Shown here in pieces: positions 50,589-58,511 of a DNA stretch of 64,000 bases. The position numbers were made by a program, and so were the translations under genes. The notes under the pieces are model-generated. The model had not been told where the DNA came from. It did not search any database and saw nothing but the letters and a program-made list of their open reading frames with translations. The number at the start of each line of letters is the position of its first letter. Within the stretch, counting starts at the first letter, position 1. Source of the DNA: Trebonia kvetii (lineage in GTDB: Bacteria; Actinomycetota; Actinomycetes; Streptosporangiales; Streptosporangiaceae); NCBI RefSeq assembly GCF_007827045.1, contig NZ_RPFW01000004.1:620001-684000 (forward strand). Reading direction: 5' to 3'.

Positions 50589-51765
50589 CGGTTCCCCTCA
50601 GCAGCTCATCGATCAGCGCGGCGAGCAGCGCCGCACGTCCCGGCAGAGCGTCCACAAGCACGTGCTCATGATCAGCATGCGCCCCGCCGCCCACCGCGCC
50701 AAGCCCGTCGAGAGTCGGCGTTCCCACGCCCGCGGTGAAGTTCCCGTCGGACGCGCCGCCCACCTCCGCCGACGCCAGCGGCGGCAGCCCGAGCCTGTCG
50801 GCCAGCTTGACGGCGACGTCGAACAGTCCGGCGGACGACGACGCGGGCAGCGGCGGCCGGTTCGGCCCGCCGGTTACCTGCAGCACCGCGTCGGGCACCA
50901 CGGGCAGCAGCGAGCTCATCGCCGCGTGCACCCGTAGCTGCTCCACCGGGTCCCACATCCGCGCGTCGACCGCGAACACCCCGGTCGCGGGGACGGTGTT
51001 GGACACGGTCCCCGACGACAGCGCCGTCGGTGTCACGGTGGTGCCGCGCCCGGCGTCGGCGAGGGCGCTCACCGTCAGCACCTGGTGAGCGAGTTCCAGG
51101 GTCGCGTTGACCCCGCGTTCCGGCTCGAGACCGGCGTGCGCGGCCCGGCCCACGGCCCGCACCTGGTAAAGCGACACCCCCTTGCGCGCCGTCTTGAGCG
51201 CGCCGCCGTCCGCCGATGCCTCGAGCACGAGCGCCGCGGAGCAGCCCGCCGCCTCGGACTCGATCAGCTCGCGCGACGACGGCGAGCCGAGCTCCTCGTC
51301 CCCGGTGACGAGCAGCGTCACCCCGCCAGGCACTCCCAGCTCCGCCAGCGCGTGCAGCGCGAGCACCAGGCCGGCCTTCATGTCGAAGCAGCCGGGCCCG
51401 CGCAGGACCCCGTCCTTGACGGAGAACGGGTGCGTTTCAAGCGAGCCGAGCGGCCAGACCGTGTCGTGGTGCGCGAGCACTAGGACACGAGCGGGACCGG
51501 CACCGAACCGCCACCGCAGGTGCGACCGCCCGTCGAGGACGATCAGCTCCGGGGTGGTCCCGAGGTGCCGTTCGCCGACGGCCGCGACAAGCTCGGCGCT
51601 TGCGGCGACCGCAGCCAGCACGGCTGAGGGTGACTCGCACCGCACCAGTTCCTCGATGTCGGCGAGGATGCCCGGCAGGCGGGCCTCCATCGCCGGCATC
51701 AGACGGGGGTGCCGGGGGGGTTTGGGGGGGTCGGCCCCCCGGGCAAGCAGGGAAGCGTGATTCAC
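50578..51765 (-). CDS. M20-family metallopeptidase (carboxypeptidase/desuccinylase type)
   Basis: A 395-residue metallohydrolase. Zinc ligands: AHHDTVWP (His and Asp), GPGCFDMKAGL (bridging Asp), TGDEELGS (Glu pair) and HADHEHV (final His). It is close to carboxypeptidase G2/ArgE-like enzymes that cleave N-acyl amino acids, so it could release L-amino acids from N-succinyl products. GTG 51765 has AAGGTGG at nine bases and lies one base after the upstream stop; ATG 51699 is the alternative. Residues near 10-18 are encoded by G/C homopolymer runs. Confidence 0.88.
   Translation of the reverse strand: MNHASLLARGADPPKPPRHPRLMPAMEARLPGILADIEELVRCESPSAVLAAVAASAELVAAVGERHLGTTPELIVLDGRSHLRWRFGAGPARVLVLAHHDTVWPLGSLETHPFSVKDGVLRGPGCFDMKAGLVLALHALAELGVPGGVTLLVTGDEELGSPSSRELIESEAAGCSAALVLEASADGGALKTARKGVSLYQVRAVGRAAHAGLEPERGVNATLELAHQVLTVSALADAGRGTTVTPTALSSGTVSNTVPATGVFAVDARMWDPVEQLRVHAAMSSLLPVVPDAVLQVTGGPNRPPLPASSSAGLFDVAVKLADRLGLPPLASAEVGGASDGNFTAGVGTPTLDGLGAVGGGAHADHEHVLVDALPGRAALLAALIDELLRGTDDA
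51705..51743 (+). repeat. G-tract cluster inside M20 5' region
   Basis: On the + strand there are G5 (51705), G7 (51714-51720), G7 (51724-51730), then C6 (51735-51740) and G3. It can form a G-quadruplex or slip in replication. It lies between the two candidate starts of the M20 gene. Confidence 0.6.
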
Positions 51766-51766
51766 G

Positions 51767-54700
51767 TTAGTCAGCCACCTTCGGGGTGGCTCGGGCGCCG
51801 AAGTGCAGGTACCGCTCGCCGGTGGCAAGCGCGTAGAAGGTGATCGGCACCCAGGTCTCCGCCTCTGGCTCGCGGACCACGTACAGATCCTGGCCGATGG
51901 CGGCCATCGGGTAGGTATGCACGGTGTCGTCCGGCTGCAGCTCGGCGAGCGGGCCGGTGATCGTGGTGCGCAGCGCCGGGCCGTCGATCTCATCCGTGCC
52001 TGGCAGGATCTCCATCAGCACGCCGGCCCGCTCGTAGCGGCCCAGGTGCGGCGTGATGTCGTTCTGCACCGGCTGGGCGGGCGGCGCGATCGGCGTCGGC
52101 ATCGCCACGCCCGCCAGCTCGGCGAAGATCTCCTTGTACAGGTCGCCGTACAGGTCGCGGGTGTGGCCGCCGTTGGTGAGCAGGGTGACCGCGATCCCGG
52201 CCCCGGGCAAAATGCGCAGGAACGCGGCCTGACCGATGGTGTTGCCGTCGTGGCCGACGAGCCGCTGGCTGTCCCAGCCGAACCGGATCCAGCCGATGCC
52301 CCAGGAGTCGCCGAGCACGTACTTGTCGGGCACTTGGGCCTGGAACTCGGTCATCGCGGCGGCGCTCGCCGCGGAGAGCACCCGGGTGCCGTCGGCGGCC
52401 AAGCCGCCGGTCAGGTGCATCCTGGCGAAGGCGAGAACGTCGGCGGGGATCGAGGTGATCAGGCCGGCCGGGCCGAGCGAGCGGGGCAGCTGCCAGACCG
52501 GGGCGAGGACTGGCTCCGCGGTCACGTCGACGTGCCCGGCGGCGGTGCGGAACAGCAGCGCCTCCTCGGGCAGCGTCACCGTGTGCTTGAGGCCGAGGGG
52601 CGTGAAGAGCTTCTCGCGCAGCGCGGCGTCCCAGGTGAGCCCGGTGAGCTTCTCGATGACCCGGCCGGCGAGCGTGAAGCCGGAGTTGCAGTAGGACCAG
52701 GTGGCGCCGAGCGGGTGGTTCTGCTTGACCTCGCGCATCAGGGCGACGTACTTTTCCACGCAGTCGTCGCCGCGGCCGGTGTCGGTGAACACGTCGCCGT
52801 CGATGCCGCTGGTGTGGCTGAGCAGCTGCCGCATGGTGACGGTCTTGGCGACGTCGGCGTCGGCGAGCTCAAGCTCGGGCAGCACCTCGGCGACGGGCGC
52901 GTCCAGGTCGAGCTTGCCCTCGTCGACCAGCTGCATGACCACGGTCGCGGTCCACACCTTGGAGATCGACCCGATCTGGAACAGCGTGTCGGTGGTCGCC
53001 TCGATCTTCGCGGGCACGTTCGCGAACCCGTGGCTGGCCTCGACCAGCTCGTCGGGCCTGCCGTCACTGCCGAGCCGCAGGATGCCGAGCGAGGCGCCTG
53101 GGACCTTGTGCCGCTCGGCGAGCACCGCCAGACGGCGCTGCCAGTGCGCGGCGTCGATCTTCGGCCGGCTGCCCGTGCTTGCGTGCTGTTCCACCCAGTC
53201 CACCACCCGCTGGTTGTAATCGATTCGATGTGACGGCATGCCGTCGAGAATGAACAGGTGCGACGCGCCCGGGTAGCGGACGAGTTGGGTCTCCACCCCC
53301 AGTTCGCGCAGCGCCACGTGCCACTCCTCCGCCTGCCCGACGGGGCACCGGATGTCGGAGTCCCCGTGCAGCAGCAGCGTCGGCGTGGTCACGTCGGTGA
53401 CCCGGGTAATCGGGTCGCTTGCCGAGAAGTCCCGGCCGCGGGGCGAGTCCGCGCCCCACTCCCAGTCCGACAGCTCGCGCGCGGCGTCCGAGGTGCCCGC
53501 CATGCTGGTCAGGTCGCAGACCGCACCGCCGGCCACGGCGGCTGCGAACCGGGAGTCCCTGCTCGTCAGGTAGCAGGTCATGTAGCCGCCGTAGGAGTAG
53601 CCGGTGACGGCGAGTCGCGCCGGATCGGCGATCCCTTCCGCGACGAGTTCCTCGATCGGCTCGAGGAAGTCCTTGGCGTCCGCGACGCCCCACGCGCCGA
53701 CGGCGGCGGTGTAGAACGCCTCGCCGTAGCCGTCGCTCGCCCGCGGGTTGACCAGCAGCACCGTCCAGCCGCGCGCCGCGAGGACTTGGTGGTAGACGTG
53801 CGCCGGGTCGGCAGCGCCGTTCCACGCGTTGTGCGGTCCGCCGTGCACGTCGAGCAGCAGCGGCGCAGGCCCGGACGTTGCCGGGTCGCGGATCAGCCAG
53901 CCCTCGACGGTCGTGCCGTCGGAGATGGTGAACTGCCGCGGCTCGCGCAGGTAGAGCTCGACCCGGCTGTCATCGGCATCGCGGCTCGTGCCGCCCTGAG
54001 GCGCATCGTCCTGGCCGGCACGGTCCTGGCTGGCACCGTGCTCGGTGACCGTGGTCCTGGTGCCGGACGCCAGGTCGACGAGGACGATCTCGCCGTAACT
54101 CGTCGGCGTGGCGAGGGCGACCGCGGCGGTGTTCCTCGCGACCGACAGACCCGACACGACCATGCCAGGTCCTGCCGCCACCTTCCGCGGCGCCGCGGAC
54201 CCGTCGGCGGGCACCGCGTACAGGTGAGTGCAGCCACGGTCACGGACGCAGAACAGCACCGTGTTACCGCCGTCGGTGAGCGCGGGAACGCCGCCCGGGT
54301 AGCCGGGTGCGCCGCCCATCACATTGCGGTCGAGCGACCCGGCGAGGTCGGTAATGGTTCCAGTGGGGTCGAGCGGCACCCGCAGCAGCGCGGCGTGGCC
54401 GATCGCCGCGCCTGGCTCGCCTACGCGGTCCCTGCCGATAACGATCAGCGCGGACCCATCCGGTGTCCAGGCGGCCGGCGCGCCGTAGCCGTCGGCGAGT
54501 GCGACCTCGACGGGCCTGGTAAAGCCGCCGGACACGTCGACCGTGTAGACGGGGGCGCGGAACCGCAGGTCGGCGTCGGGCGCGGTCGCCGCGCCGAACG
54601 CGAGGCTTGCCGAGCCGGGTGACCAGACCGGGTCGCTGGCGTGCCAGTCGCCCTCGGTGACCTGGCGGACCTTACCGCTGGCCAGGTCGAGGACGTGCAG

Positions 54701-55207
54701 GTGCTTGCGGATGGTGCGCAGCAGGCCCGCGCCGTCTGCCTTGTAGTCAAGCCGCGTGGTCACCACCGGGGCGGTCGCGCGCTTGGCCCGGGCGGCGTCG
54801 TCCTCGCCGGGCATCGCGTGCAGGTCGACGGGCGCGCCGAAGGCGATCTTGGTGCCGTCTGGCGACCAGGCGGGCGCGCCCGCGCCCAGGGGCAGCGACG
54901 TGACCTGCGTCGGCTCGCCGCCGCCCGCGGGCAGCAGCCAGACCTGAGCCGCGCCGCCGTCCGCGCGCAGGAACGCGATCCTGGTGCCATCCGGGGACCA
55001 CGCGGGGGCCGCGTCCGCGGTACCCGTGGTGAGCCGCCGCGCGTTGCCGCCAGCGGTGTCCGCCAGCCACAGTGGCGTCAGGTTCTTGTCCGCGGCCGCG
55101 TCCACGGTGGTCAGCACGTAGACGACCTCCCGCCCGTCGGGGGACAGGGCGGGTTGGCCGGGCAGGGCGAACCCGGTGAGGTCTTCGATACGCTGGCGTC
55201 GCGTCAC
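51767..55207 (-). CDS. S9 prolyl oligopeptidase-like peptidase fused to S12 beta-lactamase-like hydrolase
   Basis: A 1146-residue two-enzyme protein. Residues 1 to about 420 form a TolB-like beta-propeller (repeated AWSPDGT motifs). The S9 catalytic domain follows with Ser538 in GYSYGGYM, Asp in LHGDSDIRCP and His in PGASHLFILD. From about 685 there is a full S12 domain: Ser747-Lys750 in GSISKVW, Tyr-x-Asn in WSYCNSGF, and VGHDGNT. The S12 part shares TDTG..DDCVEKYVA with the separate S12 gene of this operon, so it is a paralogue. It has no signal peptide. It overlaps the ATPase gene by 4 bases. Confidence 0.92.
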   Translation of the reverse strand: MTRRQRIEDLTGFALPGQPALSPDGREVVYVLTTVDAAADKNLTPLWLADTAGGNARRLTTGTADAAPAWSPDGTRIAFLRADGGAAQVWLLPAGGGEPTQVTSLPLGAGAPAWSPDGTKIAFGAPVDLHAMPGEDDAARAKRATAPVVTTRLDYKADGAGLLRTIRKHLHVLDLASGKVRQVTEGDWHASDPVWSPGSASLAFGAATAPDADLRFRAPVYTVDVSGGFTRPVEVALADGYGAPAAWTPDGSALIVIGRDRVGEPGAAIGHAALLRVPLDPTGTITDLAGSLDRNVMGGAPGYPGGVPALTDGGNTVLFCVRDRGCTHLYAVPADGSAAPRKVAAGPGMVVSGLSVARNTAAVALATPTSYGEIVLVDLASGTRTTVTEHGASQDRAGQDDAPQGGTSRDADDSRVELYLREPRQFTISDGTTVEGWLIRDPATSGPAPLLLDVHGGPHNAWNGAADPAHVYHQVLAARGWTVLLVNPRASDGYGEAFYTAAVGAWGVADAKDFLEPIEELVAEGIADPARLAVTGYSYGGYMTCYLTSRDSRFAAAVAGGAVCDLTSMAGTSDAARELSDWEWGADSPRGRDFSASDPITRVTDVTTPTLLLHGDSDIRCPVGQAEEWHVALRELGVETQLVRYPGASHLFILDGMPSHRIDYNQRVVDWVEQHASTGSRPKIDAAHWQRRLAVLAERHKVPGASLGILRLGSDGRPDELVEASHGFANVPAKIEATTDTLFQIGSISKVWTATVVMQLVDEGKLDLDAPVAEVLPELELADADVAKTVTMRQLLSHTSGIDGDVFTDTGRGDDCVEKYVALMREVKQNHPLGATWSYCNSGFTLAGRVIEKLTGLTWDAALREKLFTPLGLKHTVTLPEEALLFRTAAGHVDVTAEPVLAPVWQLPRSLGPAGLITSIPADVLAFARMHLTGGLAADGTRVLSAASAAAMTEFQAQVPDKYVLGDSWGIGWIRFGWDSQRLVGHDGNTIGQAAFLRILPGAGIAVTLLTNGGHTRDLYGDLYKEIFAELAGVAMPTPIAPPAQPVQNDITPHLGRYERAGVLMEILPGTDEIDGPALRTTITGPLAELQPDDTVHTYPMAAIGQDLYVVREPEAETWVPITFYALATGERYLHFGARATPKVAD

Positions 55208-56127
55208 TGCGTGCTCCTCGAATCGGCTGCGGCTGCGGGGGCGTATCCATCCTCTGCCAGGCCCGCGCCCTCGGCTAGGTAAGCAACGTCCGCCGCGTCC
55301 GCGTCGTCCGCGAACACAGCGCTACCGTCGATCTTGCTGCCCGGCGTGGGCACCGCGGCGAGCAGCCGGCGGGTGTAGTCGTGCGCCGGGTTGCCGAGCA
55401 CTGTCTCGGCGGGCCCGTGCTCCACGATCCGTCCCTGGTACATGACCGCGACGATGTCGGCGACGTACCGCACGACTGCGAGGTTGTGCGAGATGAACAG
55501 CATGGAAAGCCGCAGCTCCCGCTGTAGTTCCCGCACCAGGTTGAGCACCGCGCCCTGGGTGGACACGTCGAGTGCGGAGGTGATCTCGTCCGCGATGATC
55601 ACGTCGGGGCGGCCGGCCAGCGCCCTGGCGAGTGCGACCCGCTGCCGCTGCCCGCCGGACAGCTCGCCGGGAAACTTGTCCACGGTGCCGCGCGGCAGCC
55701 CAACGAGCTCGGTCAACCGTGCCGCCTCGGCGTGGCGCGCCCTCCGGCCGCGTGGCGAGCCGCCGGCCCTGCCGGTACCGCCAGCACCGCCTGCCTGGTC
55801 GGCACCTCCGCGCGGTATCGCCTCGGCGATCGACTCGCCGGTGGTCATCCGGGGGTCGAGCGATGCGTAGGGGTCCTGGAAGACCATCTGCAGCGGTCGC
55901 CGCCCGTGCCGCGGCACCGGCCTGCCGCCCAGGGTGATCGTCCCCGCGGCGGGCGCGACGAGTCCCACGGCGGCGCGCGCCAGCGTCGACTTGCCTGATC
56001 CCGACTCGCCGACCAGCCCGACCACGTGGCCAGCCGGCACGATGAGGTTGACGTCCGCGGCGGCCATGTGGGCGTGCCGTCCGGTCCCGTACCGCACGGT
56101 CACGTTGTCGAAGCGCAGCTCGCTCAT
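55204..56127 (-). CDS. Peptide ABC transporter ATP-binding protein (DppF/OppF type)
   Basis: A 307-residue ATPase. Walker A is GESGSGKS, the signature LSGGQRQRVALARAL, Walker B PDVIIADEITSALD and H-loop ISHNLAVV. The C-terminal extension (NPAHDYTRRLLAAVPTP) is typical of oligopeptide ATPases. ATG 56127 begins MSELRFDNV. The same MSEL start is repeated three times upstream in 77-bp repeats. The region near 145-170 is an extra Gly/Arg-rich insert. Confidence 0.92.
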   Translation of the reverse strand: MSELRFDNVTVRYGTGRHAHMAAADVNLIVPAGHVVGLVGESGSGKSTLARAAVGLVAPAAGTITLGGRPVPRHGRRPLQMVFQDPYASLDPRMTTGESIAEAIPRGGADQAGGAGGTGRAGGSPRGRRARHAEAARLTELVGLPRGTVDKFPGELSGGQRQRVALARALAGRPDVIIADEITSALDVSTQGAVLNLVRELQRELRLSMLFISHNLAVVRYVADIVAVMYQGRIVEHGPAETVLGNPAHDYTRRLLAAVPTPGSKIDGSAVFADDADAADVAYLAEGAGLAEDGYAPAAAADSRSTQ

Positions 56128-56204
56128 GAGGACACCTCGCTGGCGCTCGGAGTCCGCATTCGCGGACGCGCTGTGCTTGCCGATTCGCTCGCAAGCTCGC
56201 TCAT
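56124..56204 (-). CDS. 26-residue mini-ORF, repeat copy 3
   Basis: Starts at ATG 56204 and ends with TGA that overlaps the ABC ATPase start codon (ATGA). The first eight residues are MSELASES and the end is SASEVSS. The stop/start overlap suggests coupled translation; the peptide itself may have no role. Confidence 0.55.
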   Translation of the reverse strand: MSELASESASTARPRMRTPSASEVSS

Positions 56205-56281
56205 GAGGACACCTCGCTGGCGCTCGGAGTCCGCATTCGCGGACGCGCTGTGCTTGCCGATTCGCTCGCAAGCTCGCTCAT
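56201..56281 (-). CDS. 26-residue mini-ORF, repeat copy 2
   Basis: Starts at ATG 56281, encodes the same peptide as copy 3, and its TGA overlaps the ATG of copy 3. The same overlap is present on both sides. Confidence 0.55.
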   Translation of the reverse strand: MSELASESASTARPRMRTPSASEVSS

Positions 56282-56358
56282 GAGGACACCTCGCTGGCGC
56301 TCGGAGTCCGCATTCGCGGACGCGCTGTGCTTGCCGATTCCCTCGCAAGCTCGCTCAT
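56278..56358 (-). CDS. 26-residue mini-ORF, repeat copy 1
   Basis: Starts at ATG 56358 within the TGA stop region of the permease-ATPase gene (GCATGA) and differs from the other copies by Arg in place of Ser at residue 6 (MSELARES). It continues the coupling chain. Confidence 0.55.
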   Translation of the reverse strand: MSELARESASTARPRMRTPSASEVSS

Positions 56359-58511
56359 GCCTGCTCCCGGTTCGCCGCCGTGTCGGCCAATGGTGCTGAC
56401 AACGCCGCCGTCGGCGCGGCGGATGCCGGATCAACGGTGGTCGTCACCGTCGCAGGGACGCCCGCCAGCACCCGGTCGGTGTGCCAGCAGGCCACCTCGC
56501 GGCCGGCCTCGTCCGCGACGAGCGGGGGATCGGACTGCTCGCAGGTGGCGTCGGCGAACGGGCAGCGCGCCGCGAACGCGCAGCCGGCCGGCAGGTTCGC
56601 CGGATCGGCTGGGCGGCCAGGAATCACTGCGAGCGGTAGCTCACGCGGGGTCTCCATGGAGGGGACCGCGGCGAGCAGCGCCCGCGTGTACGGGTGCCGC
56701 GCGTGCGCGGCCAGGCCGTCGGTCGGCAGGCTCTCCACGATCCGACCCGCGTACATGACGAGCACCCGGTCGCACACCTGACCGACGACGGTGATGTCGT
56801 GGCTGATGAACAGCAGCCCCATGTCACCCCGTGATCCGTCGGTGCCGGCCTGGATGGACTTGAGCAGCCGCAGCACCTGGCGCTGCACGGTGACGTCGAG
56901 CGCGGTGGTCGGCTCGTCGGCGATGACGAGCGCGGGCTCGCCCATCACGGCCATGCCGATCATCGCCCGCTGCCGCATGCCGCCGGACAGTTCGTGCGGG
57001 AACTGCCTGGCGCGACGCTCCGGGTACGCGATCCGCACCGCCCGCAGCCGCTCCACGGCGCGGGCCGCTGCCTGGGGCCTGGTAAGCCCATGGTGCTCGG
57101 CCGCGACCTCGGCCAGCTGGATGCCGACCCGCTTGACCGGGTTGAACGAGGTCATCGGGTCCTGGAAGACGAGGCCCGCATGCACGCCGAGGAACCGGCG
57201 CAGCTCACGGTCGGACATCCGGGACGCGCCGGGCACTCCCGCCGCGCGCCGACCCCAGTGTCGCGGATAACAGCAAGAAGCGCGCCAGCGCAACCCCCGG
57301 CCGGCTGGTCCAGCCTGCTCGCCGAGTGGTGCCTCCGCCCCAAGCAGGTCCCGGCCGAGGAGTTCGAGCCGGGTCGCCGTCACGTGCGCGGGCGACTCGA
57401 GCAGCCGGGCGACCGCGAGGGCGGTGAGCGACTTCCCAGAGCCCGACTCGCCGACGACGCCGAGCGCCTCGCCGCGCCCGAGCGTGAAGCTGACGCCACG
57501 CACGGGACGCACCCCGCCGGGGAATTCCACGCGCAGACCGGAAACGGACAGGACGGAGTCGGCCGAACCCGTTCCGGATGACGGGTGTTGATCTTCTGCC
57601 GCTGCCGCCGCTGCCTTGGCGGAGCGTTCCGCGAGGGCGGAGCGGAGCCTGCCGAGACGCACAGTGTTTGGGAGCCCAGTGCCGCTGCCGAGGCCGACCG
57701 CGAGTGCCTCGCCGAACAAGTTGAACGCGAGGCCGGCGACCACCACGGCGACGCCGGGTGCGAGCGCGGCGGCGGGCCGGGTGTAGATGCCCTGCAGGCC
57801 GTCGGAGAGCAGCTGGCCCCAGTCGTAGGAGGGCGCCTGGACACCGAGTCCGAGGAAGGACAGGCCGGCGAAGGACAGCAGCGCGTCGCCGGCGGCGATG
57901 GTGGCGTTGACGATCAGGGTCTCGCCGATGTTCGGCAGCACGTGCCTGGTGAGCAGGCGGAACCTGGAGACGCCGGCGATCCGCGCCGCCGCGATGTAGT
58001 CGAGGCCGGCCACCGAAGCGGACAGCGTGCGGACCAGCCGGGCGAACGAGGGCGCGAGCGCGAACCCGATGGCGAGCAGCGCGCCACGCGCGCCGACGCC
58101 GAAGATCACCGCGAAGAACAGCGCGAGCAGCAGCGCGGGGAACGCGACGGCGACGTTGACCGCGGCGGTGATGACCCGTCCGGCGCGATGGCCGACGATC
58201 ACCGGGGCGGTGCCGAGCACCAGGCCGCACGCCACGCCGATCGCGGTGGCCGCGAGCGCGAGCCCGATCGACAGCCGGGCGGCAACCAGGATGCGGTACA
58301 GGATGTCCTGGCCGAGCAGGTTGGTGCCGAGCAAGTGCTTCGCCGAGGGACCCTGCTGCATGTTGAGCACGTCGATCGCGTTGGCCTGTGACGTCCACAG
58401 GGCCGGCGCGATGATCGCGAGCAGCAGGATGAGGGCGAGCAGGATCCCCGAGGCGATGCCGAGGGGCGTGCGGGCGGCCTTGCGGAAGGTTCCTGGCCGG
58501 CGGCCTGCCAT
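56355..58511 (-). CDS. Fused peptide ABC permease (DppC type) and ATPase (DppD type)
   Basis: A 718-residue fusion. Residues 1-275 are a permease with five to six helices and the EAA-like AARIAGVSRFRLLTRHVLPN. Residues 320-700 are an ATPase: Walker A GESGSGKS (354-361), LSGGMRQR (508-515), Walker B ALVIADEP (527-534), and the oligopeptide C-terminal Cys cluster (CAFAARCPFADATCEQ). The joint (309-319) is encoded by dispersed repeat D. Residues about 392-430 are an extra insert between Walker A and the Q-loop, encoded partly by another repeat. ATG 58511 overlaps the upstream stop. Confidence 0.92.
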   Translation of the reverse strand: MAGRRPGTFRKAARTPLGIASGILLALILLLAIIAPALWTSQANAIDVLNMQQGPSAKHLLGTNLLGQDILYRILVAARLSIGLALAATAIGVACGLVLGTAPVIVGHRAGRVITAAVNVAVAFPALLLALFFAVIFGVGARGALLAIGFALAPSFARLVRTLSASVAGLDYIAAARIAGVSRFRLLTRHVLPNIGETLIVNATIAAGDALLSFAGLSFLGLGVQAPSYDWGQLLSDGLQGIYTRPAAALAPGVAVVVAGLAFNLFGEALAVGLGSGTGLPNTVRLGRLRSALAERSAKAAAAAAEDQHPSSGTGSADSVLSVSGLRVEFPGGVRPVRGVSFTLGRGEALGVVGESGSGKSLTALAVARLLESPAHVTATRLELLGRDLLGAEAPLGEQAGPAGRGLRWRASCCYPRHWGRRAAGVPGASRMSDRELRRFLGVHAGLVFQDPMTSFNPVKRVGIQLAEVAAEHHGLTRPQAAARAVERLRAVRIAYPERRARQFPHELSGGMRQRAMIGMAVMGEPALVIADEPTTALDVTVQRQVLRLLKSIQAGTDGSRGDMGLLFISHDITVVGQVCDRVLVMYAGRIVESLPTDGLAAHARHPYTRALLAAVPSMETPRELPLAVIPGRPADPANLPAGCAFAARCPFADATCEQSDPPLVADEAGREVACWHTDRVLAGVPATVTTTVDPASAAPTAALSAPLADTAANREQA
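57264..57284 (+). repeat. Short repeat shared with ald 3' end (1408-1435)
   Basis: CGGATAACAGCAA followed by GAAGCGCG occurs here without a gap and at 1408-1420 and 1428-1435 with 7 bases between. Here it encodes part of the ATPase insert. Confidence 0.4.
57561..57581 (-). repeat. Dispersed short repeat, copy D, inside coding sequence
   Basis: The reverse strand reads TCATCCGGAACGGGTTCGGC, matching copy C with one change. It lies in frame in the linker between permease and ATPase domains. Confidence 0.6.

Larger units (their letters stand above)
56124..56354. repeat. 77-bp tandem repeat, three units
   Basis: Three units with exact 77-base period (TCATGAGG at 56124, 56201 and 56278, and TCATGCC ends at 56355) fill the gap between two ATPase genes. 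The units are nearly identical; only the left-most (in minus reading) differs by one base near 56341. Each holds a hairpin GTCCGC-ATTC-GCGGAC and a mini-ORF with ATGA overlap. Confidence 0.92.

Noticed and set aside
56124..56354. CRISPR array
   Set aside because: The 77-bp units are adjacent direct repeats without unique spacers, and no cas gene is near.
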